Shown here in pieces: positions 8,977 to 17,739 of a DNA stretch of 64,000 nt; position 1 is the first letter of the stretch; every line of letters begins with the position of its first letter. The stretch spans positions 8,644 to 72,643 of the forward strand of contig JAJRTR010000204.1 in the NCBI GenBank assembly GCA_024278215.1. The letters are read 5' to 3'. The DNA comes from a bacterium (GTDB taxonomy: Bacteria > UBP15 > UBA6099 > JAJRTR01). The notes under the pieces are model-generated. The model worked only from the letters and a program-made list of their open reading frames with translations, searched no databases and had not been told where the DNA came from. The translations under genes were made by a program, and so were the position numbers.

Positions 8977-10044
8977 TTATTTCTTGTGCCTCAGCACTAT
9001 GTGTTCACCCCATGCTGGAACCACATAAGGTCGTTTTATTGTGCGGAGCACATTATAGACATATTCATAACTGCGGCGGCCGTTGGGCGGGTGCCCGAGT
9101 TCGTTCTCGTGGCTCGACATGACAAGGTCGGGGTTCACGTATTTCAGAAGCGATGCCAGGTCCGTACTCCATATATTGGGGATCAGCAGATCGATGTGCA
9201 GAGGTTTTTTGAATCTGCGGAACCACTCGTGCCCGACATTGTAAATATTGTTGTTGTCGCCCAGATGCATTATCCTGTTCCCGTTGTCCGGCATAATCAT
9301 ATACACGTTGTTGGCAGTTTTTTTCTGGACACTCGGGAAGACATATACTTTTGCACCCGGATAATTCAGTTTTCCGTTGCGCAGCACGGTCAGTTCGTCG
9401 TTCCGCGGGTAGTCGGGCCAGAAGAGTTCGGGAACGACAACCGGCTTGTTGCGGTCGAGAAACATATCGGCGACACGTTTGTCCGCATGGTCTCCATGCA
9501 CGTGCGTAATCAGCAGAACATCGAGATTATCGACAAGTTTTCCAAGTGTGCCGTCGTCGATTTCCACCTGGTCGAAACCCTTGATAAGGTCGATGACGAT
9601 TTTGATCTTGTTAGTCTGAATAATTTCAGAATGGTTGTAGAGCTTCCAGACGATTGTGTCCTCACCGGGTTCGAGTGCGAGAAAATCTTTCATAAAGTCG
9701 GACATTCTGCTCCTGAAGTAATAGCCGACGCAGGGAAATTGCGGGGCTTCCTTTATGTATAGCGGCTCGTCGATTGTCTTGAGTATTCTCTCGCGCTCCG
9801 CCTGCGACTTTCCGGGTTCAGGAGCCTGCCGGAGCCAGAGATCGAGCGATCTGAAACGATCTTCGTATTTTACGGAAAGTTCCTTAACACGAGCACTCGT
9901 TTCGCTTTTTAGAACAGCGGCAACGGCATTTGTAAATAGTAAAAATGAAAAAAATAATGTGATTAATATTACACCCTGATTCAAACGCCATTGTGTCGTA
10001 ATCCTGCTATAATTGAATTTGATGAATAATACGGTCTTTTTCAT
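8977..10044 (-). CDS. Exported metallo-beta-lactamase-fold protein
   Basis: The signature THVHGDH (H-x-H-x-D-H) marks a metallo-beta-lactamase fold. It is followed by HLGDNN and, near the C-terminus, MSSHENELGHPP, which can supply further metal ligands. The N-terminus carries one strong hydrophobic stretch ending in LLFTNAVAA, a signal peptide or anchor. The start is ambiguous: ATG 10044 gives a long n-region and has GAGG only 2 nt away; TTG 9984 gives a cleaner signal peptide but no ribosome binding site. With ATG 10044 the gene overlaps the divergent PhnD-like gene by 23 nt. It resembles UlaG/L-ascorbate-lactonase-like or RomA-like members more than true beta-lactamases; the substrate is unknown. 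Confidence 0.78.
   Translation of the reverse strand: MKKTVLFIKFNYSRITTQWRLNQGVILITLFFSFLLFTNAVAAVLKSETSARVKELSVKYEDRFRSLDLWLRQAPEPGKSQAERERILKTIDEPLYIKEAPQFPCVGYYFRSRMSDFMKDFLALEPGEDTIVWKLYNHSEIIQTNKIKIVIDLIKGFDQVEIDDGTLGKLVDNLDVLLITHVHGDHADKRVADMFLDRNKPVVVPELFWPDYPRNDELTVLRNGKLNYPGAKVYVFPSVQKKTANNVYMIMPDNGNRIMHLGDNNNIYNVGHEWFRRFKKPLHIDLLIPNIWSTDLASLLKYVNPDLVMSSHENELGHPPNGRRSYEYVYNVLRTIKRPYVVPAWGEHIVLRHKK
10005..10013 (+). promoter_or_regulatory. Extended -10 promoter for PhnD-like gene
   Basis: TGCTATAAT matches the extended -10 consensus TGnTATAAT exactly. No -35 box is seen at the usual distance. It ends 8 nt before the ATG at 10022, so the transcript would be leaderless or nearly so. 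No Shine-Dalgarno sequence precedes that ATG, which is consistent. Confidence 0.55.
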
Positions 10045-10939
10045 TTCCTCACTTATTATCCTTTTCACAGGTTTTTTCAGGGTATCCGCAATTGAAGCGG
10101 CAACACCCGACAGATGCACTATAATCATGGGTGCCCTGACTGATATGATTATCACCGATATGGGTAAATTCTACAACAGCCACTTCGAACCGTACAAGAA
10201 AGTAATAGAATCAACCGGTTGCGAAACGGAATTAAGATTCTTTGGAACCTGCGACGAGTTGATTGAAGCGGGTAATGATGGAGATATAGATGTAGCCGCA
10301 ACACGCAGCGCATGTTATCTGAGAGCGAGACAAATGCTAGGCGTCGAATCGTTTGCCGCATTCGGATCAAATAAAACTTTGATGCACAGAGCGACTATCC
10401 TTGTGAAGAACAACAGTCCTTTCGATAAATTCGAAGACCTGAGGGGAGCCGTTTTCAGCACGATCAAAAGCAGTTCTTTCGAATACAATATTTATCCAAG
10501 ATACCTGTTGAAGAAGCGAATCGGTGAGAAGTCCGGGGAGTTTTTCAGTGAGGTTATGAAATGCCCGTCTATCTTCTCCGCAATCTATTCCGTGGTTTAC
10601 AGCGAAGCCGACGCGGTTGTCGTTGATGAGGAATATCTGAACATCAAACTTGTGAGCGACAATCTACGGCCCATCGAATACTCTTTCGATGTTCCGTATC
10701 CTGTTATTTACGTATTCCCCGGCCATGATAAGTCAATTGTAGATGATACATCGAACTTCCTCAGAAGTATTCTGAAATTGCCGAAAGAGTCAAAATATAT
10801 TGGTAACTTTTTCAGATTAAACGCCAGTGTGTTATGGGTGACGGATTCGGACTTCGACGCATTTCGTGAAGACATGCAAGATAAAGGGCTGCTCGAATTG
10901 GTTATGGAAAAATCCGGGGCTGCCGCGTCGGGCGAATAA
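10022..10939 (+). CDS. PhnD-like periplasmic substrate-binding protein (orphan)
   Basis: A 305-residue exported protein: a signal peptide at residues 1-26, then a type 2 periplasmic-binding fold of the phosphonate/phosphite/phosphate (PhnD, PF12974-like) group. Supporting features are the order IIMGALTDMI, YKKVIESTGCETELRFFGTCDELIEAG, DIDVAATRSACYLRARQ, FEDLRGAVFSTIKSSS and SEADAVVVDEEYL. The family binds phosphonates, phosphite or other small anions and normally works with an ABC permease and ATPase; neither is nearby. Some orphan PhnD-like proteins serve as sensor inputs. The gene is visibly richer in AT than its neighbours, hinting at transfer. ATG 10022 is preferred over TTG 10013. Confidence 0.78.
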   Translation: MNNTVFFISSLIILFTGFFRVSAIEAATPDRCTIIMGALTDMIITDMGKFYNSHFEPYKKVIESTGCETELRFFGTCDELIEAGNDGDIDVAATRSACYLRARQMLGVESFAAFGSNKTLMHRATILVKNNSPFDKFEDLRGAVFSTIKSSSFEYNIYPRYLLKKRIGEKSGEFFSEVMKCPSIFSAIYSVVYSEADAVVVDEEYLNIKLVSDNLRPIEYSFDVPYPVIYVFPGHDKSIVDDTSNFLRSILKLPKESKYIGNFFRLNASVLWVTDSDFDAFREDMQDKGLLELVMEKSGAAASGE

Positions 10940-11018
10940 ATCTCCGCTTGAACCAGTGAAGTAAGCCTCTACGCTACCGCTCCCCAGCTATTGTCTGAAA
11001 TGCGATAAACTCACCTTA

Positions 11019-11196
11019 GAGCCAATTGCAAAATTCTGATTTTGCTGCGGTCGGCTGCTATTGTCCTTAGCTGCGTTGTCGGCAAAAAATCGTCCTCGAC
11101 GTACTCTACAAGTACGCCTGCGAGGATTTTACACCTCCGCCTTGCTCTGCACAATTTCGCTCGACCTCGCTATGAACATAATTTTGCAATTGGCTC
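11019..11196 (-). repeat. 178-bp dispersed repeat, copy A (inverted)
   Basis: Starts GAGCCAATTGCAAAATT and ends with its exact reverse complement. A nested inverted repeat CGTACT/AGTACG lies in the middle. It is in the opposite orientation to copies at 40111, 44535 and 63829. It fills most of the gap between the PhnD-like gene and the DUF3786 gene, and no protein is encoded. Confidence 0.88.
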
Positions 11197-11257
11197 CTTA
11201 TAGTACGATGAACACAGGCTATTACGAGCATTATTGCTTGAGCGACCGGTATTGGGC

Positions 11258-11890
11258 TTACATATATTTCAGTGCGACATTCACCAGCTTGTGTGCGAGC
11301 AACTCCGCTGTCACAACGAGGTCTTCAATATGGAACAGCCTGTCGGCAGTGGAATCGAAAAGCATATTGGCTTCCGCCGGGAGCCCCGGCTCGGCTTCAT
11401 ACACGACGGCCAGCACCGGCATCTTCGGGAAAGGCCAAAACCTGCCGCCCGCGTCGCCCATATCGACTTTCTCGCCTTTCAGCTCTTCGACGGTTTTAAT
11501 AAGTAACGCGGACCGGTCGCCGAATCGCCTGATGAGGATGTTGTCGCTGCGCCGCCGGATTACCTGTTCGTACATCTCGAGCCCGCGAAAAGCCTTAAGC
11601 GGCATAATATCACCTGTCGGCTCGACATCCTTCGCCTGCCACAGCAGGTGCAGCGTGAGGATGCGGAACTGAAGCGGCATATCGCGGCCTGTCAACATGT
11701 TTTTTATATCCCACGTATCGCAGTCGACGCTGAATCGCGTCCCGAGCGAATCGAACTCGAGTGCCGCGCCGTCTCCCGTCCCCGCCACATAATCAAATCC
11801 GCACACAAGCGCACGTTCCCGTGCATCAACTCCGGCGAGTTCGCCTTTCGCCTCTTCGAGTACTTTCATGTAATGTTTTCGTGAATACAT
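11258..11890 (-). CDS. DUF3786-like protein
   Basis: A soluble 210-residue protein. The segment GDRSALLIKTVEELKGEK and the closing pattern LPAEANMLFDSTADRLFH (then IEDL) resemble DUF3786, a family known mostly from anaerobes and often described as putative iron-sulfur or corrinoid-associated, with no established role. One internal cysteine pair (C30 and a CDTWD motif near 57) is present but no classical cluster motif. The gene is the last of the trpD-glycosyltransferase-DUF3786 run, starting 14 nt after the preceding stop. Confidence 0.65.
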   Translation of the reverse strand: MYSRKHYMKVLEEAKGELAGVDARERALVCGFDYVAGTGDGAALEFDSLGTRFSVDCDTWDIKNMLTGRDMPLQFRILTLHLLWQAKDVEPTGDIMPLKAFRGLEMYEQVIRRRSDNILIRRFGDRSALLIKTVEELKGEKVDMGDAGGRFWPFPKMPVLAVVYEAEPGLPAEANMLFDSTADRLFHIEDLVVTAELLAHKLVNVALKYM

Positions 11891-11904
11891 GTTTTTGTCC
11901 TGTT

Positions 11905-13257
11905 CTATTTATCTGTCGTAATACGCGGCTTTCTCGATGGTATGAACCATACAAACAAAATAATAATCAACGGAAAGATGAAATTAAAGAAGCCGATGTC
12001 GATGCCCCGACTGCCAAGAAACGCGCCGGCGAGGTTGTTCATTCCGGGTCTGTATTGCGCACCCATGAACTCGCGCAGAAATCGGTCCGCGCCGCCGAAA
12101 TTGATAATCAGCGAAAAACCGCTCAGAAAACAGAAAGCATTTCTCAGCCACCTGTTGCTGAAATCAATAAAGGTAAGTGGCAGCATGAGGAAGGGAAGAA
12201 GCGGCATGAAAAAACGCGCGCTGTAGGCGTCGAGCCAGCTCTCGCAACTGTTGAAATACAAATATCCGAGCGCCATGAAAAGCACCATGGCCGCCTGGCG
12301 ACGAAACAGCATAAAACGCCGGAATCCTGCAATCGAGAAGACAACGACAATATTCGTAAAAAAGAATCCCCAGCCTGAAAACAGCACACGTATCAGGCGG
12401 GTGGCGTTCCCCGCGGAAGGCAGCGAAATGCCGTAGAATCCCGTCGAGTGCAGTTGATCGTATAGATAAGAATATGAGTAGGAAAGCGGCCACGGCGCGC
12501 CGAATGCCCATGTATTGTAAAGCAACAAAAGCGAAACCGCCACCGCGAAACCCAGAAGTGTCTGAGCGATATACCTGCGGCCCGCTACTGCATAACCCAG
12601 AAGACAGACGGCGGTTATCGCTGCGTAATAATCGCTGAGTACGGCCGCGCCCGCGAGCAGTCCGCCTGCCGCGGCGAGGCCTGCCGCGCCGCGACCCGCC
12701 TGCACGCGAGCCAGGCAATAAAACGATGCTAAACCGCAACAGGCGGTTATCGCCGACGAGAAAAACACCGTGCCGTAGAACAGCGCCATCGTGCCGAGAC
12801 CGTATACAAGGGCGATTGTGACCGCCCGGCGCTCGTCGTCCACCAACATCTGCACGATTTCATATATAAGAACCGCAGTGAGCGCGGTGCATACTCCCGT
12901 GGTGAAGAGTGATACGAAAAACACAATCCAGTTAAGTGGAAGGCCCGCCCTCGAAGCGATGAAATAGACAGGTACAGCGAGGAAAGAACCAAGCGGCGCT
13001 TTGTCTGAAAATATGCGGTCGCCGGAACGTGCGAAGTCCCTGATCTTCCAGCCGGGAGAAATCACCCGCGGCAGCACATTCGTGATCTCGGGGCCGCCCG
13101 TGTCGACAATCGCCGCTGTCAGACTGAACCGCGAAGCGTCATTTGTCGTGAGGTAATCGTTGGTGAAAAACGCGTACACAATCAGGCATGAAAAAAATAT
13201 GCGAAGCGCGTTTCCGGCGGTTGAAGTGTTGTTGTTTTCGCTGTCGTTAAAAGACAT
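11905..13257 (-). CDS. Polytopic membrane protein, GT-C glycosyltransferase-like
   Basis: This 450-residue protein has about ten hydrophobic segments. The first loop carries TTNDASRFSLT and then FSDKAPLGSFLAVPVYF, which resembles the acidic first-loop signature (here ND) and the SxKxP motif of lipid-linked sugar transferases of the GT-C fold (GT39/GT83-like). It would transfer a sugar from a polyprenyl-phosphate donor in the cell envelope. The start is ATG 13257, 5 nt after the trpD stop, so the two are surely cotranscribed although they have no metabolic link. The acceptor is unknown. Confidence 0.68.
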   Translation of the reverse strand: MSFNDSENNNTSTAGNALRIFFSCLIVYAFFTNDYLTTNDASRFSLTAAIVDTGGPEITNVLPRVISPGWKIRDFARSGDRIFSDKAPLGSFLAVPVYFIASRAGLPLNWIVFFVSLFTTGVCTALTAVLIYEIVQMLVDDERRAVTIALVYGLGTMALFYGTVFFSSAITACCGLASFYCLARVQAGRGAAGLAAAGGLLAGAAVLSDYYAAITAVCLLGYAVAGRRYIAQTLLGFAVAVSLLLLYNTWAFGAPWPLSYSYSYLYDQLHSTGFYGISLPSAGNATRLIRVLFSGWGFFFTNIVVVFSIAGFRRFMLFRRQAAMVLFMALGYLYFNSCESWLDAYSARFFMPLLPFLMLPLTFIDFSNRWLRNAFCFLSGFSLIINFGGADRFLREFMGAQYRPGMNNLAGAFLGSRGIDIGFFNFIFPLIIILFVWFIPSRKPRITTDK

Positions 13258-13262
13258 TCATG

Positions 13263-14318
13263 TCACGCGTTGCTGTCCTTTATAAGCAATTCGAGTTTGC
13301 GGAGTGCCGCGCCGCTGTCTATGCTCTCTTCAGCACGCGCCACGCCTTCTTTGAAGCCACCGACTTTACTTGCGGAAACCAGTGCGGCGGCGGCATTGAG
13401 AAGCACGACATTTCGCGCCGCATTCTTCGCGCCATTGAGAACCTTCATCGCTATATCCGCGTTCCTGGCAGCGTCTCCGCCGCGTATGGCCCTCACATTC
13501 ACGCTCTTCATGCCGAAGTCTTCAGGCGCGATCCTGAAAGTTTTAAGTCGACCGGATTTGAGCTGCGTAATTTTTGTGGGTCCTGTGATAGTGATCTCGT
13601 CGAAACAGCCGTCGCCGTGCACAACCATCGCTGCCCTGACGCCGAGGTTCTTCAATACCCGCGCCATCACTTCCGTCAACTCCGGTTTGTACACGCCCAG
13701 CACTTGCACATTTGCCGATGCGGGGTTGGTAAGCGGGCCGAGAATATTGAAGATCGTCCGTATGCCGATCTCGCGGCGTGGGCCGATGGCGTGTTTCATC
13801 GCACTGTGAAAAAGAGGCGCGAAAAGGAACCCGATGCCGATGCGCTCGATGCAGGCTTTAACTTTTTTCGGCGGGATGTCGATGTTCACGCCGAGCTGGC
13901 GCACGACATCCGCACTGCCGCACTTGCTCGAAACGGACCTGTTGCCGTGTTTCGCGACAGTCACGCCCGCGCCCGCCACGACGAAAGCGACAGTGGTCGA
14001 GATATTGAACGTGTTGGTGCCGTCGCCGCCGGTACCGCATGTGTCCAGTATTGTTTCCTCGTCGATGTTGATATCCTCGCGGTCGATGTTCACGACATCA
14101 TTGCGCTTTATGAGCAGCGCCACCGCCTTCTCGCGCATCGCCTGCGCGCTTCCGGTGATCTCGTCTACCGTCTCGCCCTTGAGCCGCAGAGCGGTAATGT
14201 AGCAGGCTATCTGCGCGGGTGTCGCGTCGCCGCTCATGATTATTCCCATCGCCGCGCGCGCTTCCGCGCTGCTGAGATTATTACCCTCGATAACTTTCCT
14301 GATATACGGTTTGATCAT
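13263..14318 (-). CDS. trpD: Anthranilate phosphoribosyltransferase
   Basis: TrpD joins anthranilate and phosphoribosyl pyrophosphate in tryptophan synthesis. Signature motifs are present: DTCGTGGDGTNTFNIST (PRPP and metal binding), AKHGNRSVSSKCGSADV, RREIGIRTIFNILGPLTNP and VVHGDGCFDE. Starting at ATG 14318 gives 351 residues, the usual length, with GAGG 7 nt upstream. A longer frame from 14390 would add a nonconserved stretch. No other trp genes are in the window, so the pathway is dispersed in this genome. It heads the three-gene run that ends with the DUF3786 gene. Confidence 0.94.
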   Translation of the reverse strand: MIKPYIRKVIEGNNLSSAEARAAMGIIMSGDATPAQIACYITALRLKGETVDEITGSAQAMREKAVALLIKRNDVVNIDREDINIDEETILDTCGTGGDGTNTFNISTTVAFVVAGAGVTVAKHGNRSVSSKCGSADVVRQLGVNIDIPPKKVKACIERIGIGFLFAPLFHSAMKHAIGPRREIGIRTIFNILGPLTNPASANVQVLGVYKPELTEVMARVLKNLGVRAAMVVHGDGCFDEITITGPTKITQLKSGRLKTFRIAPEDFGMKSVNVRAIRGGDAARNADIAMKVLNGAKNAARNVVLLNAAAALVSASKVGGFKEGVARAEESIDSGAALRKLELLIKDSNA

Positions 14319-14503
14319 CCTGAACCTCGTTTCCCCGATGTTTTTATTTTCACGTGTAAGGCATAGCGTATAGTATTCTAATAAAAACAAACCCTGCCGC
14401 GCAACTTGAACTTTGCGCCGCGCCGATGTAATCTCAATTATGTATCCGAATAGAGTCGTTATTCATATATGTAAAAGCAAATACACATGAGGGCGAACAA
14501 ATC

Positions 14504-16174
14504 ATGAAAAGTGATGCGATAAAAAAAGGACACGCGAAGGCACCTCACAGGTCGCTTATGAAAGCGCTTGGGCTGACGGATGAAGAGATGCGGCGGCCGC
14601 TGATAGGTGTCATCAATTCGAAAAATGAGATAGTGCCGGGACACTTACACCTCGACACACTGACCGACGCGGTCAAGGCGGGCATAAGGATGGCGGGCGG
14701 CACACCCATCGAGTTCCCGGTGATAGGTGTATGCGACGGAATCGCGATGAACCATATCGGGATGAAGTACTCGCTGGCAAGCCGTGAGATTATCGCCGAT
14801 TCGATAGAGGTAATGGCGACGGCACATGCCTTTGACGCGCTGGTGGGCGTGACGGCCTGCGATAAGATAACACCGGGCATGCTGCTGGCGTTCGCGAGGC
14901 TGGACCTGCCGGCGATAATCGTGGGCGGCGGCCCGATGCTGCCCGGGCGGCTGCGCGGTCGTAGCCTTGATCTCATTGACGTATTCGAAGGTGTCGGACA
15001 GCTTAAGACAGGCAGGATCAGCGCGTGTGAATTGAAAGATATCGAAGACGCGGCGTGTCCGAGCTGCGGCTCGTGCGCGGGGATGTTCACCGCAAATTCG
15101 ATGAGCTGCCTCTGCGAGGCGATCGGCATTGCTCTGCCGGGCAACGGCTCGGTCCCCGCCGTCTATTCCGAGCGTGTGCGCATGGCCAAAGAGTCGGGGA
15201 TGCGTATCATGGAATTGCTCGAAAGGGACATACGACCTTCGGACATCATCACTAAAAAGTCGATAGAAAACGCGTTCGCTATGGACATGGCGCTTGGATG
15301 TTCGACGAACACGGTGCTGCATGTGCTCGCGCTCGCGACGGAAGCAGGCATCGACGTCGGACTCGAGGACATCGACAGGATAAGCAAAAAAACGCCCAAC
15401 CTGTGCAGGCTCAGGCCCGGCGGCGATCACTATCTTGTGGACCTCTACGAGGCTGGCGGCGTGCCGGCGGTGATGAAAGAACTTGCGAAAAAGAAACTTG
15501 TCCATACTGACGTTATCACAGCGACGGGAAAGAAACTCTCGGAAAACTTGAAGAAGGCGGAGAACATCGACAAAACCGTTATCAGGCCGATAAATAAGCC
15601 GTATACGAAAACCGGCGGCCTGACTGTTCTGTGGGGAAACCTCGCGCCCGACGGCGCGGTCGTCAAAAGCAGCGCCGTCGCGGAAAGTATGCAGTCGCAC
15701 AGCGGCCCGGCACGTGTTTTCAACTCGGAAGAGAGCGCGTACAAAGCGATACTCGGCGGAAAGATAAAGGCCGGCGACGTGGTTGTCATTCGCTATGAAG
15801 GACCGCGCGGCGGTCCCGGCATGAGGGAAATGCTGTCGCCCACTTCGGCGGTTATCGGCATGGGACTTGGCGAAACGGTATCGCTTATCACGGACGGTCG
15901 CTTCTCGGGCGGCACGCGCGGCGCGGCCATCGGTCACGTATCGCCGGAGGCAATGGCGGGCGGCCCCATCGCGCTTGTTAAAGAAGGCGATGTCATTTCT
16001 TTCGATATGAAGAAACGCCGTATTTCCGTAGCCCTCAGCGACGAAGAGCTTGAGACGCGACGCGCGAAACTGAAACTTCCGAAACCGAAAATCACTGCCG
16101 GTTATCTGGGCCGCTACGCGCAGATGGTCCGGTCCGCCAACCTCGGCGCCGTGCTGAAAACGATAGACGATTGA
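14504..16174 (+). CDS. ilvD: Dihydroxy-acid dehydratase
   Basis: IlvD dehydrates 2,3-dihydroxy-isovalerate and its methyl homologue to the 2-oxo acids in valine, leucine and isoleucine synthesis. The 556-residue length is normal. The iron-sulfur ligands are visible in [11 protein letters not shown] and [16 protein letters not shown], and an N-terminal Cys is in [10 protein letters not shown]. The C-terminal region has [21 protein letters not shown], as expected. The gene stands alone with its own upstream region of about 110 nt shared with divergent trpD; I see no attenuator or T-box there. Confidence 0.96.
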   Translation: MKSDAIKKGHAKAPHRSLMKALGLTDEEMRRPLIGVINSKNEIVPGHLHLDTLTDAVKAGIRMAGGTPIEFPVIGVCDGIAMNHIGMKYSLASREIIADSIEVMATAHAFDALVGVTACDKITPGMLLAFARLDLPAIIVGGGPMLPGRLRGRSLDLIDVFEGVGQLKTGRISACELKDIEDAACPSCGSCAGMFTANSMSCLCEAIGIALPGNGSVPAVYSERVRMAKESGMRIMELLERDIRPSDIITKKSIENAFAMDMALGCSTNTVLHVLALATEAGIDVGLEDIDRISKKTPNLCRLRPGGDHYLVDLYEAGGVPAVMKELAKKKLVHTDVITATGKKLSENLKKAENIDKTVIRPINKPYTKTGGLTVLWGNLAPDGAVVKSSAVAESMQSHSGPARVFNSEESAYKAILGGKIKAGDVVVIRYEGPRGGPGMREMLSPTSAVIGMGLGETVSLITDGRFSGGTRGAAIGHVSPEAMAGGPIALVKEGDVISFDMKKRRISVALSDEELETRRAKLKLPKPKITAGYLGRYAQMVRSANLGAVLKTIDD

Positions 16175-16225
16175 ACCTGGTGCTCGACCGGAAATAACTT
16201 CGGGGAACCCGGGGAGGTAATGAAA

Positions 16226-17566
16226 ATGGATCGTGATAGAATGGAATTTTTAAGGGAACTGCAATTTGACAGGCGGTCGTTCCTGCGTGCGATGGGCGCA
16301 GCGGCGGCAGCGGTGGGCGTGGCAGGGATTTCGCCTGTAAAGACCGCCGCGAAGGTGACGGCGGGTAACCACGTGTCGAAACCGACCCTTATTTCACCAA
16401 ACACTTTCGGCCCTGCAACGGCTATGAAAGGAAGTCCGATCAGCGCGCGGTTGCTGCTGCCCGAGGGTGCGTCTCTAAGGAAAGCGAAACTGATAAATGA
16501 AGCTGCACCTTCCAAAACTGTTAACCTCAAGATCGATATGTCCGCTGTGCAGGGCGGAGTTGCGGAACCGGTTTTTACTCCTGAAAAAACGAGTGGCGAC
16601 GGACCGCACACGCTCGAGCTGACATTCGAGACTGACACCGGCAATACGACGATTACACGTCCACATGCCGTATGGTATAGGGCCGGCTTCCCTGAAAAGT
16701 TCACATTTGGGATACTCGCCGATTACCATGTGGGCGATAACCGGGGCAAGAGAATAGCTCCGCATATTAATCTTACGAAACTGCGCGGCAGGGTGTTGAA
16801 AAGCCTCGCGGCGGCGCAGCCGGAGTTTGTGCTTGTGGCGGGCGACATAGTCTTCCAGCCGGGAATGTATGCAAAAGACTACAGGACGTTATTCGACGAA
16901 TTGTCAGGCAATTTGAATGCGCCGGTCTATGTCGTGCCGGGCAACCACGACCTGATGAAATTGCAAATGGGCAATCTGTGGCGGATCGAGGGCTACGATT
17001 TCTGGCGGGATTACATCGGACCGCCGAAACAGGCGTTCTCTTTCGGCAGGCACAGGTTCATCGGCATCAACAGCCACGACCGTCCCGAAGCCGACCGCGA
17101 CGTAACGAAGATATTCTCAGAACTCGACAACAAGAAGGTCATCTGGACGTTGGCTTCCGGCGCTTTGCAGGCGGCACAATACGAATGGATAAAAGCTGAG
17201 TTGAAAAAAGCAAACGGAGAGGACATGATAATATCCGTGTTCGGGCACCACACGCCACTTGGCGATATGGTCGACAAATCACTTCTGTCCGACACGCCGC
17301 TGATACCGCCCGGAGAATTCCTCGAAGAGATGGAAAGCACCGGCGTGAAGAACTACTTCTATGGCCACAAGCACGCGAATGTTTACGACGAACGCGACGG
17401 CCTGGCGCTGACATGCACCGGCACGTCCGGCAGTGACCTGGGCGACAACAGCGGCTGGGGGTACAGGCTGGTCGATGTCGATGGAGACAGATTCGCTTCA
17501 CATTATGTCGAGGTCGAACCGCATCCACGGAGCAGGAAAAAGAAAGCTGAAACACTACATCGTTAA
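16226..17566 (+). CDS. Tat-exported calcineurin-like metallophosphoesterase
   Basis: The N-terminus has a twin-arginine signal: FDRRSFLRAMG followed by an Ala/Gly-rich hydrophobic core, so the folded metal-loaded enzyme is probably exported by Tat. A beta-sandwich-like segment follows, then the phosphoesterase domain with ILADYHVGD, VLVAGDIVFQ, VVPGNHDL, SVFGHHTPL and FYGHKHANV, a full metal-binding set. Phosphodiesterase or phosphatase activity in the periplasm is likely; the substrate is unknown. GGGGAGG lies 8 nt before ATG 16226, so this start is preferred over ATG 16220. It is 51 nt downstream of ilvD. Confidence 0.86.
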   Translation: MDRDRMEFLRELQFDRRSFLRAMGAAAAAVGVAGISPVKTAAKVTAGNHVSKPTLISPNTFGPATAMKGSPISARLLLPEGASLRKAKLINEAAPSKTVNLKIDMSAVQGGVAEPVFTPEKTSGDGPHTLELTFETDTGNTTITRPHAVWYRAGFPEKFTFGILADYHVGDNRGKRIAPHINLTKLRGRVLKSLAAAQPEFVLVAGDIVFQPGMYAKDYRTLFDELSGNLNAPVYVVPGNHDLMKLQMGNLWRIEGYDFWRDYIGPPKQAFSFGRHRFIGINSHDRPEADRDVTKIFSELDNKKVIWTLASGALQAAQYEWIKAELKKANGEDMIISVFGHHTPLGDMVDKSLLSDTPLIPPGEFLEEMESTGVKNYFYGHKHANVYDERDGLALTCTGTSGSDLGDNSGWGYRLVDVDGDRFASHYVEVEPHPRSRKKKAETLHR

Positions 17567-17581
17567 CTTCGGGGATTTTTA

Positions 17582-17608
17582 AACCCGCATTTGTGAAATA
17601 TGCGGTTA
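17582..17608. repeat. Short intergenic palindrome (ACCCGCAT family)
   Basis: AACCCGCAT, a 9-nt centre, and ATGCGGTT form a hairpin 16 nt after the phosphoesterase stop. A close relative is at 61255-61293. There is no downstream T-run. The rest of 17567-17739 contains a TATAAT at 17695-17700 without a convincing -35 box. Confidence 0.6.
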
Positions 17609-17739
17609 AATGGTGAATGTATCACTCTACGACAAACCCGGTGTGTGGAACCGGCATAAGTATCAAAAAACAGGCAGGCTCCGGATAATATATTTATAAT
17701 GTTAAAAGAGGCACTTAGAAAAACACAGGCAGTGTACGT

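Noticed and set aside
14391-14503. Riboswitch, T-box or attenuator upstream of ilvD or trpD
   Set aside because: No specifier-loop or T-box sequence and no leader peptide with Ile/Val/Leu or Trp codons could be seen.
14645-15937. Long open frame antisense to ilvD (about 430 codons)
   Set aside because: It mirrors GC-rich codons of ilvD, has biased Arg/His composition and no family resemblance. ilvD on the other strand is certain.
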